A DNA stretch of 64,000 bases from Sphingobacterium thalpophilum (GCF_901482695.1 NZ_LR590484.1:2108001-2172000), one strand, 5' to 3'. Numbered from the stretch's first letter, positions 45,775 through 56,016 are shown. Numbers and translations: made by a program. The notes: generated by a model from the sequence alone, not told the origin.

Positions 45775-46971
45775 TTAGTTGCCTCTGGGAGCACCCCGTT
45801 TTTTACCTAACTTAAATCCATAACCGGTCGTCCATTCGATAAAGTCTGCTTTGCCGCCATGGGCTTTGATAGATACTCCGGCGAAAAAATCTTTGTATAC
45901 TTTGTAACGGACGCCGGCTCTCAGGTACACCGGTGTGCTCTCGCCGTTGAACTTGTTTCTGTGGAGATATACGCCGACATTTCCGTTAAGGTATAGTCTG
46001 GAGTTTAGCACATGGTCAATATAAAAGGCTGGTCCATAGGAAAAGAGTGAAGAGAACTTGCCCGCCTTATCGCCCGCGATTTTCTCATCATTGCCGCTGG
46101 CAGAATAGAAAGCATCGAGACCTGCACCCAAACGCCATTTATAGCCTAAATGCTTACTGTAATAGGCGCCCAAAGTTGATTTGAAATATTGCCCGTCATG
46201 CTCCCGGTCGATCTGTTTGAAACCAAAAGCATAATTGAAATGCAATTCCTCAGTTTCTTCCATTTTTGGAACGTTACTTTTTCTAAAGTCAAAGGGTTTG
46301 TTTGTGGGAATGTAGGAGACGGAGAGGCTTAAAGGCAGCAAGTTGATTCCTGTGTTTGGTAGCGCTAATGCGCCGTTGCTAAAGTGATGGAACGCTACGC
46401 CCGCACCTACCTGAAACTTGCGGCTTAATCGATAGTTGGCCTGTAGCCCAAGGTCGATAAACACGTTGTTCTTACTTCCGATGATGAGATTAAAAGGATT
46501 TTCTTCTTCATTATATGGGTTAAACCGACCGGAAAGGCCCAGTGCGATGCGATAATTGAAGTTCCACCTGCTGTTTACTTTCGGTTTAATGGGGATGGCC
46601 ACGAAGCCGTAAAACGCAAACGGACGGCCCAGATGCTCTTGACCGAAGGTGCTGCTGTATAGCCCCACTCCGTAGATCGGATAGTTATATATCTCATTGT
46701 AGATGCTTTTGATGGAGTCCTGAAACTGAGACTGGAAACCGACGCGGAAGTTGAGCCCACTGTAGTAAGAATCTGCCAGGGTCTGTTTGGTGCGCTCATT
46801 GAATTTGAGCTCACCACCACTCTCATGTTCCACTTGAAAAATCAACCTTGTTTTTGCGGGAGTACGGCTGCTGAGCGAATCCTTGGGGTTTTCTATTCTG
46901 GGAGTGACCTGCGCAGACGTACGATAGGAAAGAAGCGCGAAGACCACAAAAACAAGTATGCTTGATCTCAT
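45775..46971 (-). CDS. PagL-like lipid A 3-O-deacylase / acyloxyacyl hydrolase, outer membrane
   Basis: 398 residues from the ATG at 46971, which begins a signal peptide (MRSSILVFVVFALLSYRTSAQ); the frame extends to 47037 but those residues do not fit. The rest is an amphipathic beta-barrel sequence. The PagL active-site motif is present as FHHFSNGALALPNTGIN, with the His-x-Ser pair of the catalytic site. The Glu of the Pseudomonas PagL triad aligns with an Asn. PagL removes the 3-O acyl chain of lipid A in the outer membrane. At almost 400 residues it is about twice the size of PagL, with extra N- and C-terminal strands. Single gene; the insertion sequence lies just beyond its 3' end. Confidence 0.72.
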   Translation of the reverse strand: MRSSILVFVVFALLSYRTSAQVTPRIENPKDSLSSRTPAKTRLIFQVEHESGGELKFNERTKQTLADSYYSGLNFRVGFQSQFQDSIKSIYNEIYNYPIYGVGLYSSTFGQEHLGRPFAFYGFVAIPIKPKVNSRWNFNYRIALGLSGRFNPYNEEENPFNLIIGSKNNVFIDLGLQANYRLSRKFQVGAGVAFHHFSNGALALPNTGINLLPLSLSVSYIPTNKPFDFRKSNVPKMEETEELHFNYAFGFKQIDREHDGQYFKSTLGAYYSKHLGYKWRLGAGLDAFYSASGNDEKIAGDKAGKFSSLFSYGPAFYIDHVLNSRLYLNGNVGVYLHRNKFNGESTPVYLRAGVRYKVYKDFFAGVSIKAHGGKADFIEWTTGYGFKLGKKRGAPRGN

Positions 46972-47201
46972 GAAATAAACGTTAGCGTTTTTTAAAAAAA
47001 TTGTTGCAAAAATAAGAATGATTGACCATTGTAACAATATCGATTGACCACTTGCCGCCCTTGTTTGACAAATTGTCGCATTTCAGCTATCAAAAGTATT
47101 TCCTTAACACGGATCTTGGGCAATTGTTTTTTATAGGTTGTTAAGTATCTTGCATATGAAGAGCAATTTATCTAAGTTTGAGTTGAAAAGAAAAAGGAAA
47201 T

Positions 47202-50147
47202 ATGATTAAAAGCCTATTTAGAATGACTGCTGTTACATTCGCTTTAACAACAGCAGGGGTTACCTTGTTTGCCCAAACAGCCAAATTCGAATGGAAAGAA
47301 GCCTCGGAGGGTGGATACAGCTACAGGTATGTTACCAACGATCCGACCCATTCCAGATTTTACAAGCTGAAAAATGGTCTAACCGTCATCTTGAGTCCGA
47401 CCAAGAAAGAACCTCGCATCCAAACTTACATTGCGACAAAAGCAGGCAGCAAGACCGATCCGAAAGATCACACTGGTCTGGCACACTATCTCGAGCATAT
47501 GCTGTTTAAGGGGACTGATAAATTCGGCTCTAAAGATTGGGCAAAGGAAAAACCTTTGTTGGATCAGATCGATGCACTTTACGAAAAGTACAATAGTACG
47601 ACAGACGAGACTCAGCGAAAAGCCATATATAAGGAGATTGATAGGGTGTCGGGCGAGGCGGCAAAATATGCGATCGCCAATGAGTATGACAAGCTGATGG
47701 CCTCTATGGGGGCTGAAGGAACCAATGCCTTTACCTCCTTTGAGCAGACTGTCTATCAGGAGCAGATTCCCAGCAATGTGATGGACAAATATCTTGCTGT
47801 GCAGGCTGAGCGGTTCAGAAATCCTGTGCTGCGCCTGTTCCACACCGAACTGGAAGCTGTTTATGAGGAAAAAAATATTAGTTTGGACAAAGATGGCCGT
47901 AAAGCAGTGGAAGCGATGTTTGAGGCGGCGTTTCCCAATAATAATTACGGTAAGCAGACGACCATCGGTACGGTGGAACATCTGAAAAATCCTTCGCTAA
48001 AAGCGATCCGTGAGTATTTCAACACGTATTACGTGCCGAATAATATGGGCGTCATCATGTCAGGTGATTTTGATCCGACGGAGGTGGTGCGCAAGGTGGA
48101 TCAAAGTTTCGCTTTCATGAAGCCGAAGGAGATTCCCCCCTATACCTTTGAGCCTGAAGAGCCAATCTTGAAGCCCGTCGTTAGGGAAGTCAAAGGACCC
48201 GATGCCGAATTCATGTTTATGGGATTCCGTTTTCCTGGTGCTGCGACGAAAGATGCGCGGATGCTGAACTTGATGAGCCAGATACTGACCAACGGGTCCG
48301 CTGGTCTGATCGATCTGGATCTGGTAAAGAACCAAAAATTGCTGGGGGCAGGTGCTTTCCCGTATGTGCTTAAGGACTATTCTTTGCTCATCTTACAAGG
48401 GAATCCCGGACAGGGACAGCGTTTGGAAGAGGTGCAGCAGCTGCTGTTAGGGGAACTGGCAAAGTTGCGCAAAGGTGAGTTCTCAGATGATTTGATTGCC
48501 GCGATTGTCAACAATGCAAAAAAAGACGAAATTAAGCAAAATGAAAATTACGGTGACCGGGCGGAAGCATTGATGGATGCGTTCACCTCTGGTCAGGACT
48601 GGGCATCGGTAGTTGGCTACTCGGACGAACTGAATAAAATCACCAAACAGGATGTGGTAGACTTTGCCAACAAGTACCTGAACGATAATAATTACGTGGT
48701 GGTCTATAAGCGTAAGGGTGTAGATACCAATGTCGTCAAAGTCGTTAAGCCGGAGATTACGCCTGTGACGGTCAACCGTGACGATCAGTCCGATTTCTTA
48801 AAACAGGTAGAAGCCATGCCGGAGGATAAAATTCAGCCCGTATGGGTCGATTACCAAAAGGATGTGCAAAAAGCCACCGCACATGGTTTGCCTGTACTGG
48901 CAGTGAAGAATGCGGACAACGAACTGTTCTCCTTGTCTTACCGTTTTGACGTGGGCAAATGGAACAATAAATTGCTTTCACTGGCTGCAGGATATCTGGA
49001 ATTTCTGGGAACTAAAGACAAGTCCAGTGAACAGTTTAGCAAAGATTTCTACCAATTGGCATCGGACTTCTCCGTATCAGCAGGAAATGAAGAAACGGTG
49101 GTTTCGATCTCAGGGCTGAATACAAACTTTGGGGCGACACAGGACCTGATACAGGATCTGTTGCGCAATTGTGTGGCGGATCAACAGGCCTTCAAAATGT
49201 ATATCGCTCGCCTTAAGAAAGCAAGAGCAAATGCCAAAGAAAATAAGGGTGCCATCATGGAAGGGCTTAAATCGTATGCCAAATATGGACCTAAAAATCC
49301 ATTTAACAATGTGTTTACGGATGCAGAACTGGATGCACTGAAAGCTGAGGACCTTGTTGCTACCCTCCATGATCTGGCCAACATGAAACACAGCTTGCTT
49401 TACTTTGGACCTTTGTCTGCCAGCGAATTTGTGGCCAAGGCCAAGCCTTTAAAACAGGGGGGTGGAAATTACGTCGAACCGGCAAAGGGGCTTGTGTTTA
49501 AGGAACTGCCTACAGCTAAAAATCAGGTGCTCTTTGCGGACTTTGATATGAAGCAGGCTGAGGTATTTTGGTATAGGACATCTGCTGCTTACGATAACGC
49601 CTTGACACCTACGGTTGCCCTATTCAATAATTACTTTGGAGGCGGTATGGGAAGTATCGTATTCCAGACAATCCGCGAATCGAAAGCCTTGGCATACTCG
49701 ACGTACGCGTTTTATGGACAGCCGTACAAAAAACAAAACCACTATACCGTGGGAGCGTACGTGGGTACGCAGGCGGACAAATTTAACGAAGCAATCAAAG
49801 GCATGAACGAGCTGTTGAACGTGCTTCCCGAAAGTGCAAAAGGGCTGGATATTGCCAAAGTCAGTTTGCAGAAATCCATTGCCAGCGAACGGGTGCTGAA
49901 TGCCGCTATTCTTCACAGTTATCTGGCAGCCCAAAGATTGGGAAATACGACGGACATTCGTAAAGTAGTCTATGAGCAGGCTCCTAAACTGTCTTATGCA
50001 GATCTGAATGCCTTCCATAAGAACGAGATGAGCAACAAACCCTACGTGTATTGTATCGTGGCGAAGGAAGAGAACCTCAAGCAGGAAGATCTTGCCAAGT
50101 TGGGTGAGGTCAAAAAAGTGGATTTAAAGGAGTTGTTCGGTTATTAA
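47202..50147 (+). CDS. M16-family zinc metalloprotease, periplasmic
   Basis: 981 residues. Signal peptide to about 26 (GVTLFAQTA). The inverted zinc motif HYLEH at 95-99 (two His ligands plus the catalytic Glu98) sits in GLAHYLEHMLFKGT, with the distal Glu in the segment ELEAVYEEKNIS around 225. Two M16 halves follow each other (about 50-520 and 550-975), the second without a zinc motif, as in pitrilysin-type proteases with four M16 subdomains. It degrades peptides in the periplasm. It is a single gene between the PagL-like gene and a structured intergenic element. Confidence 0.92.
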   Translation: MIKSLFRMTAVTFALTTAGVTLFAQTAKFEWKEASEGGYSYRYVTNDPTHSRFYKLKNGLTVILSPTKKEPRIQTYIATKAGSKTDPKDHTGLAHYLEHMLFKGTDKFGSKDWAKEKPLLDQIDALYEKYNSTTDETQRKAIYKEIDRVSGEAAKYAIANEYDKLMASMGAEGTNAFTSFEQTVYQEQIPSNVMDKYLAVQAERFRNPVLRLFHTELEAVYEEKNISLDKDGRKAVEAMFEAAFPNNNYGKQTTIGTVEHLKNPSLKAIREYFNTYYVPNNMGVIMSGDFDPTEVVRKVDQSFAFMKPKEIPPYTFEPEEPILKPVVREVKGPDAEFMFMGFRFPGAATKDARMLNLMSQILTNGSAGLIDLDLVKNQKLLGAGAFPYVLKDYSLLILQGNPGQGQRLEEVQQLLLGELAKLRKGEFSDDLIAAIVNNAKKDEIKQNENYGDRAEALMDAFTSGQDWASVVGYSDELNKITKQDVVDFANKYLNDNNYVVVYKRKGVDTNVVKVVKPEITPVTVNRDDQSDFLKQVEAMPEDKIQPVWVDYQKDVQKATAHGLPVLAVKNADNELFSLSYRFDVGKWNNKLLSLAAGYLEFLGTKDKSSEQFSKDFYQLASDFSVSAGNEETVVSISGLNTNFGATQDLIQDLLRNCVADQQAFKMYIARLKKARANAKENKGAIMEGLKSYAKYGPKNPFNNVFTDAELDALKAEDLVATLHDLANMKHSLLYFGPLSASEFVAKAKPLKQGGGNYVEPAKGLVFKELPTAKNQVLFADFDMKQAEVFWYRTSAAYDNALTPTVALFNNYFGGGMGSIVFQTIRESKALAYSTYAFYGQPYKKQNHYTVGAYVGTQADKFNEAIKGMNELLNVLPESAKGLDIAKVSLQKSIASERVLNAAILHSYLAAQRLGNTTDIRKVVYEQAPKLSYADLNAFHKNEMSNKPYVYCIVAKEENLKQEDLAKLGEVKKVDLKELFGY

Positions 50148-50175
50148 TCTTCTTTTTGTCCCTTATCCGGCTCCT

Positions 50176-50315
50176 GTTCGTAAGCCATTCGTATCTCGTT
50201 CGGCTTTTGTTCACTGATTGTCCACATTCCGCCCACTCTTTCTCTACATTAACAGTAGGGAAGGAGTGGGCAAAGAGTAGGGCAATAGTATAAGGTTTGC
50301 GAACAAGGTACGAAC
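50176..50315. repeat. Structured palindromic intergenic element
   Basis: An inner 17-bp stem, GCCCACTCTTTCTCTAC (50231-50247) with GTAGGGAAGGAGTGGGC (50255-50271), closes on a 7-nt loop with two G-U pairs. Outside it, copies of GTTCGTA-like words stand in both orientations (50176-50203 on the left; 50294-50315 on the right), allowing alternative outer stems. No protein fits. It looks like a dispersed palindromic repeat, a small MITE or a structured RNA. No T run suggests simple termination. Confidence 0.5.
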
Positions 50316-50365
50316 ATGGGGCGAAGCACGTCCAAAGGTGCAACGAAAAGAAATACGTGCTTTTG

Positions 50366-50887
50366 TCAAAATCTTGCGATTTCTTCAATCTGTTCGTTGA
50401 TGAACTGCAAGGTGTCTTCTTTGAATAGTTCCCCCTTGTCATCCAGTTCGTTCTGAACATGTGGGAGAAATATTTTAAGCGGGAGGACATGCATTCTGAG
50501 GTAATGGCATATGCCTGTCAGATGATCTATTCCCCTGATGTTGCCATATCGCCCTGAAGATAATCCGACCAATGCAACTTTTTTGTGATAAAAGCTGATG
50601 GGGAAAGTACAGCAGTCGATAAAGAGCTTGAGTGCGCCGGGGATGCTCCCATTGTATTCGGGCGCAATAAAAATAAACATTTCAGCATCGCTGACCTTCT
50701 GCTGTATAGGTTCAAATGCAGTACTTCGCCTCCCGTATAGATCTGTTTCCAATATATTGGGCGGAAGATCCGATAAAGAGAGAATTTCGTTCTCAATGGA
50801 CTTACGATTAAGCAGTTGCTGGTAGCATTTTGCTATTTTAAACGTTTTACTATTTGGACGGTTTGTTCCGGATATTATTAAAATCAT
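50366..50887 (-). CDS. NADPH-dependent FMN reductase-family oxidoreductase
   Basis: 173 residues from the ATG at 50887 (MILIISGTNRPNSKTFKIAK); the longer frame to 50914 adds nine residues before the first beta strand and is less likely. Flavodoxin-like fold: SGTNRPNSKT is the FMN phosphate loop and APEYNGSIPGALKLFID the second FMN-binding loop typical of this family (ArsH/ChrR/azoreductase relatives). Cytosolic; it would reduce FMN or quinones/azo compounds with NAD(P)H. Single gene transcribed away from parA. Confidence 0.88.
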   Translation of the reverse strand: MILIISGTNRPNSKTFKIAKCYQQLLNRKSIENEILSLSDLPPNILETDLYGRRSTAFEPIQQKVSDAEMFIFIAPEYNGSIPGALKLFIDCCTFPISFYHKKVALVGLSSGRYGNIRGIDHLTGICHYLRMHVLPLKIFLPHVQNELDDKGELFKEDTLQFINEQIEEIARF

Positions 50888-51114
50888 TGTGCTGTTGATA
50901 CTTATAAAAAGCACTATTTCGAAGTGGATACATATCTTGATTTTTTGTATCTTAGCATCCTGAGGATATGTGCTTTTGATCCTTCAAAAGTACGAAATAT
51001 GCTGCATTTGTTCTGCTCTTTCGTCATGAGCGTGAATATTTTGGCAGATTAATCTTCGCAAAAGTGAAATGTAGTGCACAGAGACATTTTAATTAAGAAA
51101 GGTTTTCATTCAAG

Positions 51115-51912
51115 ATGGGAAAAATAATCGCAATCGCAAACCAAAAAGGAGGAGTCGGAAAGACCACAACGTCAATCAATCTGGCGGCAAGTTTAGCGGT
51201 TTTAGAATATAAAACACTGCTGGTGGATGCGGATCCGCAGGCCAACTCGACTTCTGGGATCGGTTTTGACCCTCGTACAATTACAGCAAGTGTATACGAG
51301 TGTCTGGTAAACGACCTGGACCCGAGGGAAGCTATCCAGCAGACCGAAACCCCGAATTTGGACCTTTTGCCTGCCCACATTGATCTGGTAGGTGCTGAGA
51401 TTGAAATGATCAATATGCACGAGAGGGAGTATAAAATGAAAAAGATTCTGGATCAGGTCAAACAAGATTATGATTTTATTATCATCGACTGTTCTCCCTC
51501 CTTGGGCTTAATTACAATCAACGCTTTGTCGGCTTCGGATTCTGTCATCATCCCGGTGCAATGTGAATATTTTGCATTGGAGGGCTTGGGTAAGTTATTG
51601 AACACCATAAAAATTGTCCAGAACCGTTTGAATACCAGTTTGGAAATCGAAGGAATATTGTTAACCATGTATGATGTTCGTTTAAGACTTTCCAACCAGG
51701 TGGTCGAAGAAGTGAAAACGCATTTTACTGATTTAGTTTTTGATACCATCATTCAACGTAATACCCGTTTAAGTGAAGCGCCAAGCTTCGGTATTTCCGT
51801 CATTATGCATGACGCATCCTGTAAAGGAGCGATCAATTATTTGAATCTGGCACGTGAGATATTGCAGAAGAACGGACATCTTAATGAAATGAATACAACA
51901 GTAACCGCATAA
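51115..51912 (+). CDS. parA: Chromosome-partitioning ATPase ParA (Soj)
   Basis: 265 residues, the size of chromosomal Soj proteins without an N-terminal HTH. Deviant Walker A KGGVGKTTTSINL at about 10-22, Walker A' LLVDADPQANSTSG and Walker B FIIIDCSPSLGLI. ParA binds DNA in its ATP form and moves ParB-parS complexes during segregation. The stop is 1 bp before parB, a fixed pair. A 200-bp intergenic region separates it from the divergent flavin reductase gene and should contain the promoter. Confidence 0.95.
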   Translation: MGKIIAIANQKGGVGKTTTSINLAASLAVLEYKTLLVDADPQANSTSGIGFDPRTITASVYECLVNDLDPREAIQQTETPNLDLLPAHIDLVGAEIEMINMHEREYKMKKILDQVKQDYDFIIIDCSPSLGLITINALSASDSVIIPVQCEYFALEGLGKLLNTIKIVQNRLNTSLEIEGILLTMYDVRLRLSNQVVEEVKTHFTDLVFDTIIQRNTRLSEAPSFGISVIMHDASCKGAINYLNLAREILQKNGHLNEMNTTVTA

Positions 51913-51913
51913 T

Positions 51914-52849
51914 ATGGCAGCACATCAGCGTAAAACAGGTCTGGGAAAAGGTTTAGGTGCTCTATTAAATGATAGCGTAGATATTCCGGCTAAAAGTAAT
52001 CAACAGGTTGAGGAAGCGCCGCTTGTGACCTCTTCTCCCATAAACAAAACGAAAGAAACGGGCAGTATTAGTCATGTCCGTGTGGAAGAAATATCGGTGA
52101 ATCCCTTTCAGCCCCGTACAGAATTTGATCCAGTAGCGCTGCAGGAGCTATCGGAATCCATTCAGCTGCAGGGCTTGATCCAGCCGATCACCGTCCGGAA
52201 AATTTCAGATGGAAACTACCAGTTGATTTCGGGTGAGCGACGTCTACGTGCGTCGAGACTGGCTGGTCTTACGGAAATTCCAGCTTATATCCGTACCGCC
52301 AATGATCAGCAGATGCTGGAGATGGCGTTGATTGAAAATATCCAGCGTGAAAACCTGAATGCGATAGAGGTCGCTTTGAGTTTTCAGCGTATGATCGAGG
52401 AATGTAATCTGAAGCAGGAGGAGCTCGGAGAGCGTGTCAGCAAAAATCGCTCGACAGTAACAAACTATCTGCGTCTGCTCAAGCTACCACCGGTGATTCA
52501 GGCTGCAATACGCGACGGGGCCCTAACCATGGGACATGCCCGTGCGCTGATCAATATACCAGAGGTTGATAAACAGCTTTATATATTCAAACTGATCATC
52601 GATCAGGGATTGTCGGTTAGGAAAGCAGAAGAGCTTGTCCGTGAACTCCAGAAAGGTGGAAAGAAAAAGACAGGGAAAGAGAAGCCGGCAATGTCTTTTC
52701 AACTCCAAAAGATTGAAGATGACCTGGCCTCTAAATTTTCTTCACGTGTCAAGCTCAATCTGAAAAGCGCGAAAGGTAAAGGTGCCATCGAGATTCCTTT
52801 TGAGTCCGAAGATGATTTAAGCCGTATCCTTGAACTGTTAGATTGGTAG
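51914..52849 (+). CDS. parB: Chromosome-partitioning protein ParB (Spo0J)
   Basis: 311 residues. N-terminal GLGKGLGALLND motif that stimulates ParA, then the ParB/sulfiredoxin CTPase domain (EISVNPFQPRTEFD, GERRLRASRLAGL, MALIENIQRENLN) at about 55-165, the HTH region (VSKNRSTVTNYLRLLKLPP) and a C-terminal dimerisation domain after a Lys-rich linker. It loads on parS sites and spreads by CTP switching. No full parS consensus was found in the window. The DUF5683 gene starts 1 bp after its stop, so parA, parB and DUF5683 form one operon. Confidence 0.95.
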   Translation: MAAHQRKTGLGKGLGALLNDSVDIPAKSNQQVEEAPLVTSSPINKTKETGSISHVRVEEISVNPFQPRTEFDPVALQELSESIQLQGLIQPITVRKISDGNYQLISGERRLRASRLAGLTEIPAYIRTANDQQMLEMALIENIQRENLNAIEVALSFQRMIEECNLKQEELGERVSKNRSTVTNYLRLLKLPPVIQAAIRDGALTMGHARALINIPEVDKQLYIFKLIIDQGLSVRKAEELVRELQKGGKKKTGKEKPAMSFQLQKIEDDLASKFSSRVKLNLKSAKGKGAIEIPFESEDDLSRILELLDW

Positions 52850-52850
52850 T

Positions 52851-53576
52851 ATGGCCAAGTTAGTAAGTTTGTTCCTGGCCTTATTTGCCGTTTTGCTTGT
52901 CAACGGCCAGACTGTGGATTCAATCTCCAAGAAGCAGGTGACAACCGTTAAATCAGACAGTTTAAAGGCGAAATCCCTACAGGACACGGTGAAAAAGGAA
53001 TCCCGAAAGGAGCGAAAGCGAAGAGAAAAAGAAGAGGCAAAAGCAAAGGAAAAGACGGTCTTCAAAGATTCTACACGTTTGGCAATCGAAGCTAAAAACC
53101 GGCAGGCATGGAAGCGCTCGCTCATCCTACCGGGATGGGGGCAATATACCAACGGCGGAGTCTGGTGGATCAAAGTACCGGCGATTTACGGCGGGCTATT
53201 GTCTACCGTGCTTGTTTTTGACTTCAATAACCGCTATTACAAGGAACTGCTGGGGGTACTGCAGGCCAGGGCGGATGGCCGGGCAGTGGAAGACCCGTAT
53301 TATAACGGTGTTCCGGACCAGTCCATCATTCGGGCCAAAGATAATGCACGGCGCAACCGGGACCTGATGGTGCTACTGACGCTGGGGGTATATGGCCTGA
53401 ATGTCGCCGAAGCATATATTGACTCCATGTTAAAATACCGTTGGAATATCGGCGAAGATAAACCCAAAAAAACAGCCCTTTCGATCGGTCCTACCTTGAT
53501 GGATGCTGGGCTTGCGTCCGGCACGTATAGCTTTAAACCCACAGTAGGATTGAAATTATCCATGAAATTCAATTAA
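52851..53576 (+). CDS. DUF5683-family membrane protein
   Basis: 241 residues. Signal peptide to about 20 (LLVNGQ), a strongly charged Lys/Glu-rich stretch at about 48-75, then the DUF5683 core: RSLILPGWGQYTNGGVWWIK, a hydrophobic helix (VPAIYGGLLSTVLVF), an amphipathic part and a second helix (LMVLLTLGVYGLNVAEAYID), ending in a beta-like tail GLKLSMKF. The PGxGQ motif is the family hallmark. Function unknown; its fixed place after parAB in Bacteroidota suggests an envelope role linked to growth or division. Confidence 0.85.
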   Translation: MAKLVSLFLALFAVLLVNGQTVDSISKKQVTTVKSDSLKAKSLQDTVKKESRKERKRREKEEAKAKEKTVFKDSTRLAIEAKNRQAWKRSLILPGWGQYTNGGVWWIKVPAIYGGLLSTVLVFDFNNRYYKELLGVLQARADGRAVEDPYYNGVPDQSIIRAKDNARRNRDLMVLLTLGVYGLNVAEAYIDSMLKYRWNIGEDKPKKTALSIGPTLMDAGLASGTYSFKPTVGLKLSMKFN

Positions 53577-53662
53577 AAGTCTTCGTTATCACTACTTTTG
53601 TAGCTGTTTTTCGTGGGAATTTTTTAATTTTAAAATTATACTATACTTTATTTTCTAAATAT

Positions 53663-54406
53663 ATGAACATCGTTCTCTTGGGATATGGCAAAATGGGGCA
53701 GATTATCGAAAGATATGCACTTAAAAGAGGCCACCAGATTTTTTTAATTGTGGATGAAAATAATCGTCCCGGTCTGACAATTGATGATATCAAAGGAGCC
53801 GATGTCGCGATAGACTTTAGCATTCCGGCAGCTGCTCTGGATAATATGGATCTTTGTCTGGAAGCCGGCGTGCCTATTGTTGTGGGGACGACAGGCTGGT
53901 ACGATCAGCTGGAACAGGTCAAGAACAAATGCGCAGAAAAAAATGGAACAATATTATATGGTTCGAATTTCTCGATCGGCGTGAATGTGTTTTTCCATGT
54001 CAATAGGATATTAGCCAAAGCTTTGCAACCTTACAAGCAATACGATGTTCAGGTAGAAGAAATTCATCATATCCATAAGCTGGACGCTCCGAGTGGGACG
54101 GCCATCACAATTGCTGAGGGAATCCTTGACAACAGTGACGTGAAAAGCAAATGGGTAAATACTGTTGTCGGTGAACAGGACGAAATTATTCCAAAACCGG
54201 ACGAGCTGCTCATCGAAAGCCACCGTATCGAAGAGGTGCCGGGGACGCATACTGTACTCTACAGTTCTGAGGTGGATCAGATCGAATTCAAACATACCGC
54301 ACATAGCCGTGACGGCTTTGCGCTGGGAGCTGTGGTGGCTGCCGAATGGCTAAATGGCAAGAAGGGTTTCTATCAAGTAACGGAAATTTTTGATTTTAAT
54401 AAATAG
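53663..54406 (+). CDS. dapB: 4-hydroxy-tetrahydrodipicolinate reductase
   Basis: 247 residues, cytosolic. Nucleotide-binding loop GYGKMGQ at 7-13, VVGTTGW (74-80), and the catalytic/substrate segment EEIHHIHKLDAPSGTA (132-148) with His135/136 and Lys139. Reduces 4-hydroxy-tetrahydrodipicolinate with NAD(P)H on the way to lysine and meso-diaminopimelate of the cell wall. It lies upstream of lepB by 16 bp, so the two are co-transcribed. Confidence 0.95.
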   Translation: MNIVLLGYGKMGQIIERYALKRGHQIFLIVDENNRPGLTIDDIKGADVAIDFSIPAAALDNMDLCLEAGVPIVVGTTGWYDQLEQVKNKCAEKNGTILYGSNFSIGVNVFFHVNRILAKALQPYKQYDVQVEEIHHIHKLDAPSGTAITIAEGILDNSDVKSKWVNTVVGEQDEIIPKPDELLIESHRIEEVPGTHTVLYSSEVDQIEFKHTAHSRDGFALGAVVAAEWLNGKKGFYQVTEIFDFNK

Positions 54407-54422
54407 TACTAATTAGTAGAAT

Positions 54423-55991
54423 ATGTGGTTAATTATCTTTGCGGTTTTAACGGCAATATCAGGTTATGGACTCTGGCAATTGTTTGTTAAGGCTGGCAGA
54501 AAAGGCTGGGAAGCAATCGTACCTTTTTATAGTCAATATATACAGGCCAAATTGACAAATAGACCGACATGGTGGGTGATCTTATTGCTGGTTCCCATTG
54601 TGAATGTGTTTATTTTCTATAATCTTTACCTAGACTTCATCCACTGTTTCGGCAAACGCCGGTTTTGGGAAAACGCGGCAGCGGTCCTTGTTCCGTTTAT
54701 CGTGCTGCCAATGTGGGCAAAGGATAATAATGTGCGTTTTTTGAATGGCTTATATGCTAAAAACTTAAAAGCTGCTGCCCAGGAGGGCGTGGAACTGACG
54801 GAAGAGAAACGGGATGAAATTGAACAGGAATCCTATAAGGAATACAAAATTAAATATCCATATAAGAAATCGATGGTGCGGGAATGGGCGGATGCAATCG
54901 TATTTGCCACAGTTGCTGCCTCACTGATCCGGGGGTTTTTGATCGAAGCTTATATGATCCCGACGGGATCTATGGAACGCACTTTATTAATCGGTGATTT
55001 CCTGTTCGTTAGTAAGTTAAATTATGGCCCTCGCGTACCCAATACGCCCATAGCCTTTCCGTTTGCACACCACACCATGCCGGTGACAGGGGGGAAAGCT
55101 TATTCTGAGCTGATTGAATTGCCTTACAAGCGTTTACCCGGGTTTCAGAAAATTAAACGCAATGATGTTGTCGTTTTTAACTTTCCAGCAGGCGACACTG
55201 TCGCTCTGGAAAACCAGAATGCCAGCTATTATGATCTGGTAAGAGCTTACGGATGGCAAACGGTCAATGCACAGTTTACTATCCAAGCTAGACCCATCGA
55301 TAAGCGGGAGAATTATATTAAGCGTTGTGTAGGCTTGCCGGGAGATAAGATCTTTATGAAGGATGCCAAACTGTTTGTGAATGACCAGCCCGGCTTCGAT
55401 CCACCTGAAAGTCAGCTGGACTACATTGTGCTGACAGATGGCAGTCCATTGAATATGGACCGTCTGCGCGAGCTGCGTATTGAAGGTGGAGCCTCCGATC
55501 AGCAGCCCGGCGTCTACCAGCTGTTTATGACCAAAGACGAACTGGAGCTGGTAAAGTCCTGGTCGAATGTAAAAGAAATCAGAAGGAATACTGCTGGAGA
55601 AGGGGCTTATCCATATGATCCTCAATATAAATGGGATTTTGACAATTTTGGTCCGATTCTAATTCCGAAAAAGGGATGGACAGTGGCCCTCAATGCGCAG
55701 ACGCTGCCAATTTACGAGCGCGCAATCCGTGTTTACGAAAACAATAAGCTGGAAAAGCGCGCGGATGGTATCTACGTCAATGATGTCAAAGCCGATCACT
55801 ATACCTTCAAAATGGACTACTTCTGGATGATGGGGGACAACCGTCACAACTCGCTGGATTCCAGAGGCTGGGGTTTTGTTCCTGAAGACCATATTGTCGG
55901 TAAGGCACTTTTCACCTGGATGAGCTGGGATGATATCGGTACAGGATTATCCAAAATCCGCTGGAACCGTATTTTTAAAGGAATTCATTAA
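54423..55991 (+). CDS. lepB: Signal peptidase I (large Bacteroidota form)
   Basis: 522 residues. Three hydrophobic N-terminal segments and a charged loop (about 105-150) precede a further helix ([20 protein letters not shown]) and the S26 protease domain. Catalytic Ser183 lies in PTGSMERTL and the general base Lys300 in [26 protein letters not shown] is the conserved C-terminal box. A long insertion between the boxes is normal for this phylum. The enzyme cleaves signal peptides on the outer face of the inner membrane. A bidirectional terminator follows. Confidence 0.95.
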   Translation: MWLIIFAVLTAISGYGLWQLFVKAGRKGWEAIVPFYSQYIQAKLTNRPTWWVILLLVPIVNVFIFYNLYLDFIHCFGKRRFWENAAAVLVPFIVLPMWAKDNNVRFLNGLYAKNLKAAAQEGVELTEEKRDEIEQESYKEYKIKYPYKKSMVREWADAIVFATVAASLIRGFLIEAYMIPTGSMERTLLIGDFLFVSKLNYGPRVPNTPIAFPFAHHTMPVTGGKAYSELIELPYKRLPGFQKIKRNDVVVFNFPAGDTVALENQNASYYDLVRAYGWQTVNAQFTIQARPIDKRENYIKRCVGLPGDKIFMKDAKLFVNDQPGFDPPESQLDYIVLTDGSPLNMDRLRELRIEGGASDQQPGVYQLFMTKDELELVKSWSNVKEIRRNTAGEGAYPYDPQYKWDFDNFGPILIPKKGWTVALNAQTLPIYERAIRVYENNKLEKRADGIYVNDVKADHYTFKMDYFWMMGDNRHNSLDSRGWGFVPEDHIVGKALFTWMSWDDIGTGLSKIRWNRIFKGIH

Positions 55992-56016
55992 AGCACACCT
56001 TATTTCGCATAGGTAT

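Noticed and set aside
50110..50490. 126-codon minus-strand frame after the M16 gene
   Set aside because: It crosses the palindromic element and overlaps the flavin reductase gene in another frame, with no protein-like features.
51851..51856. CACGTG near the end of parA as a parS site
   Set aside because: The flanking bases do not match the 16-bp parS palindrome.
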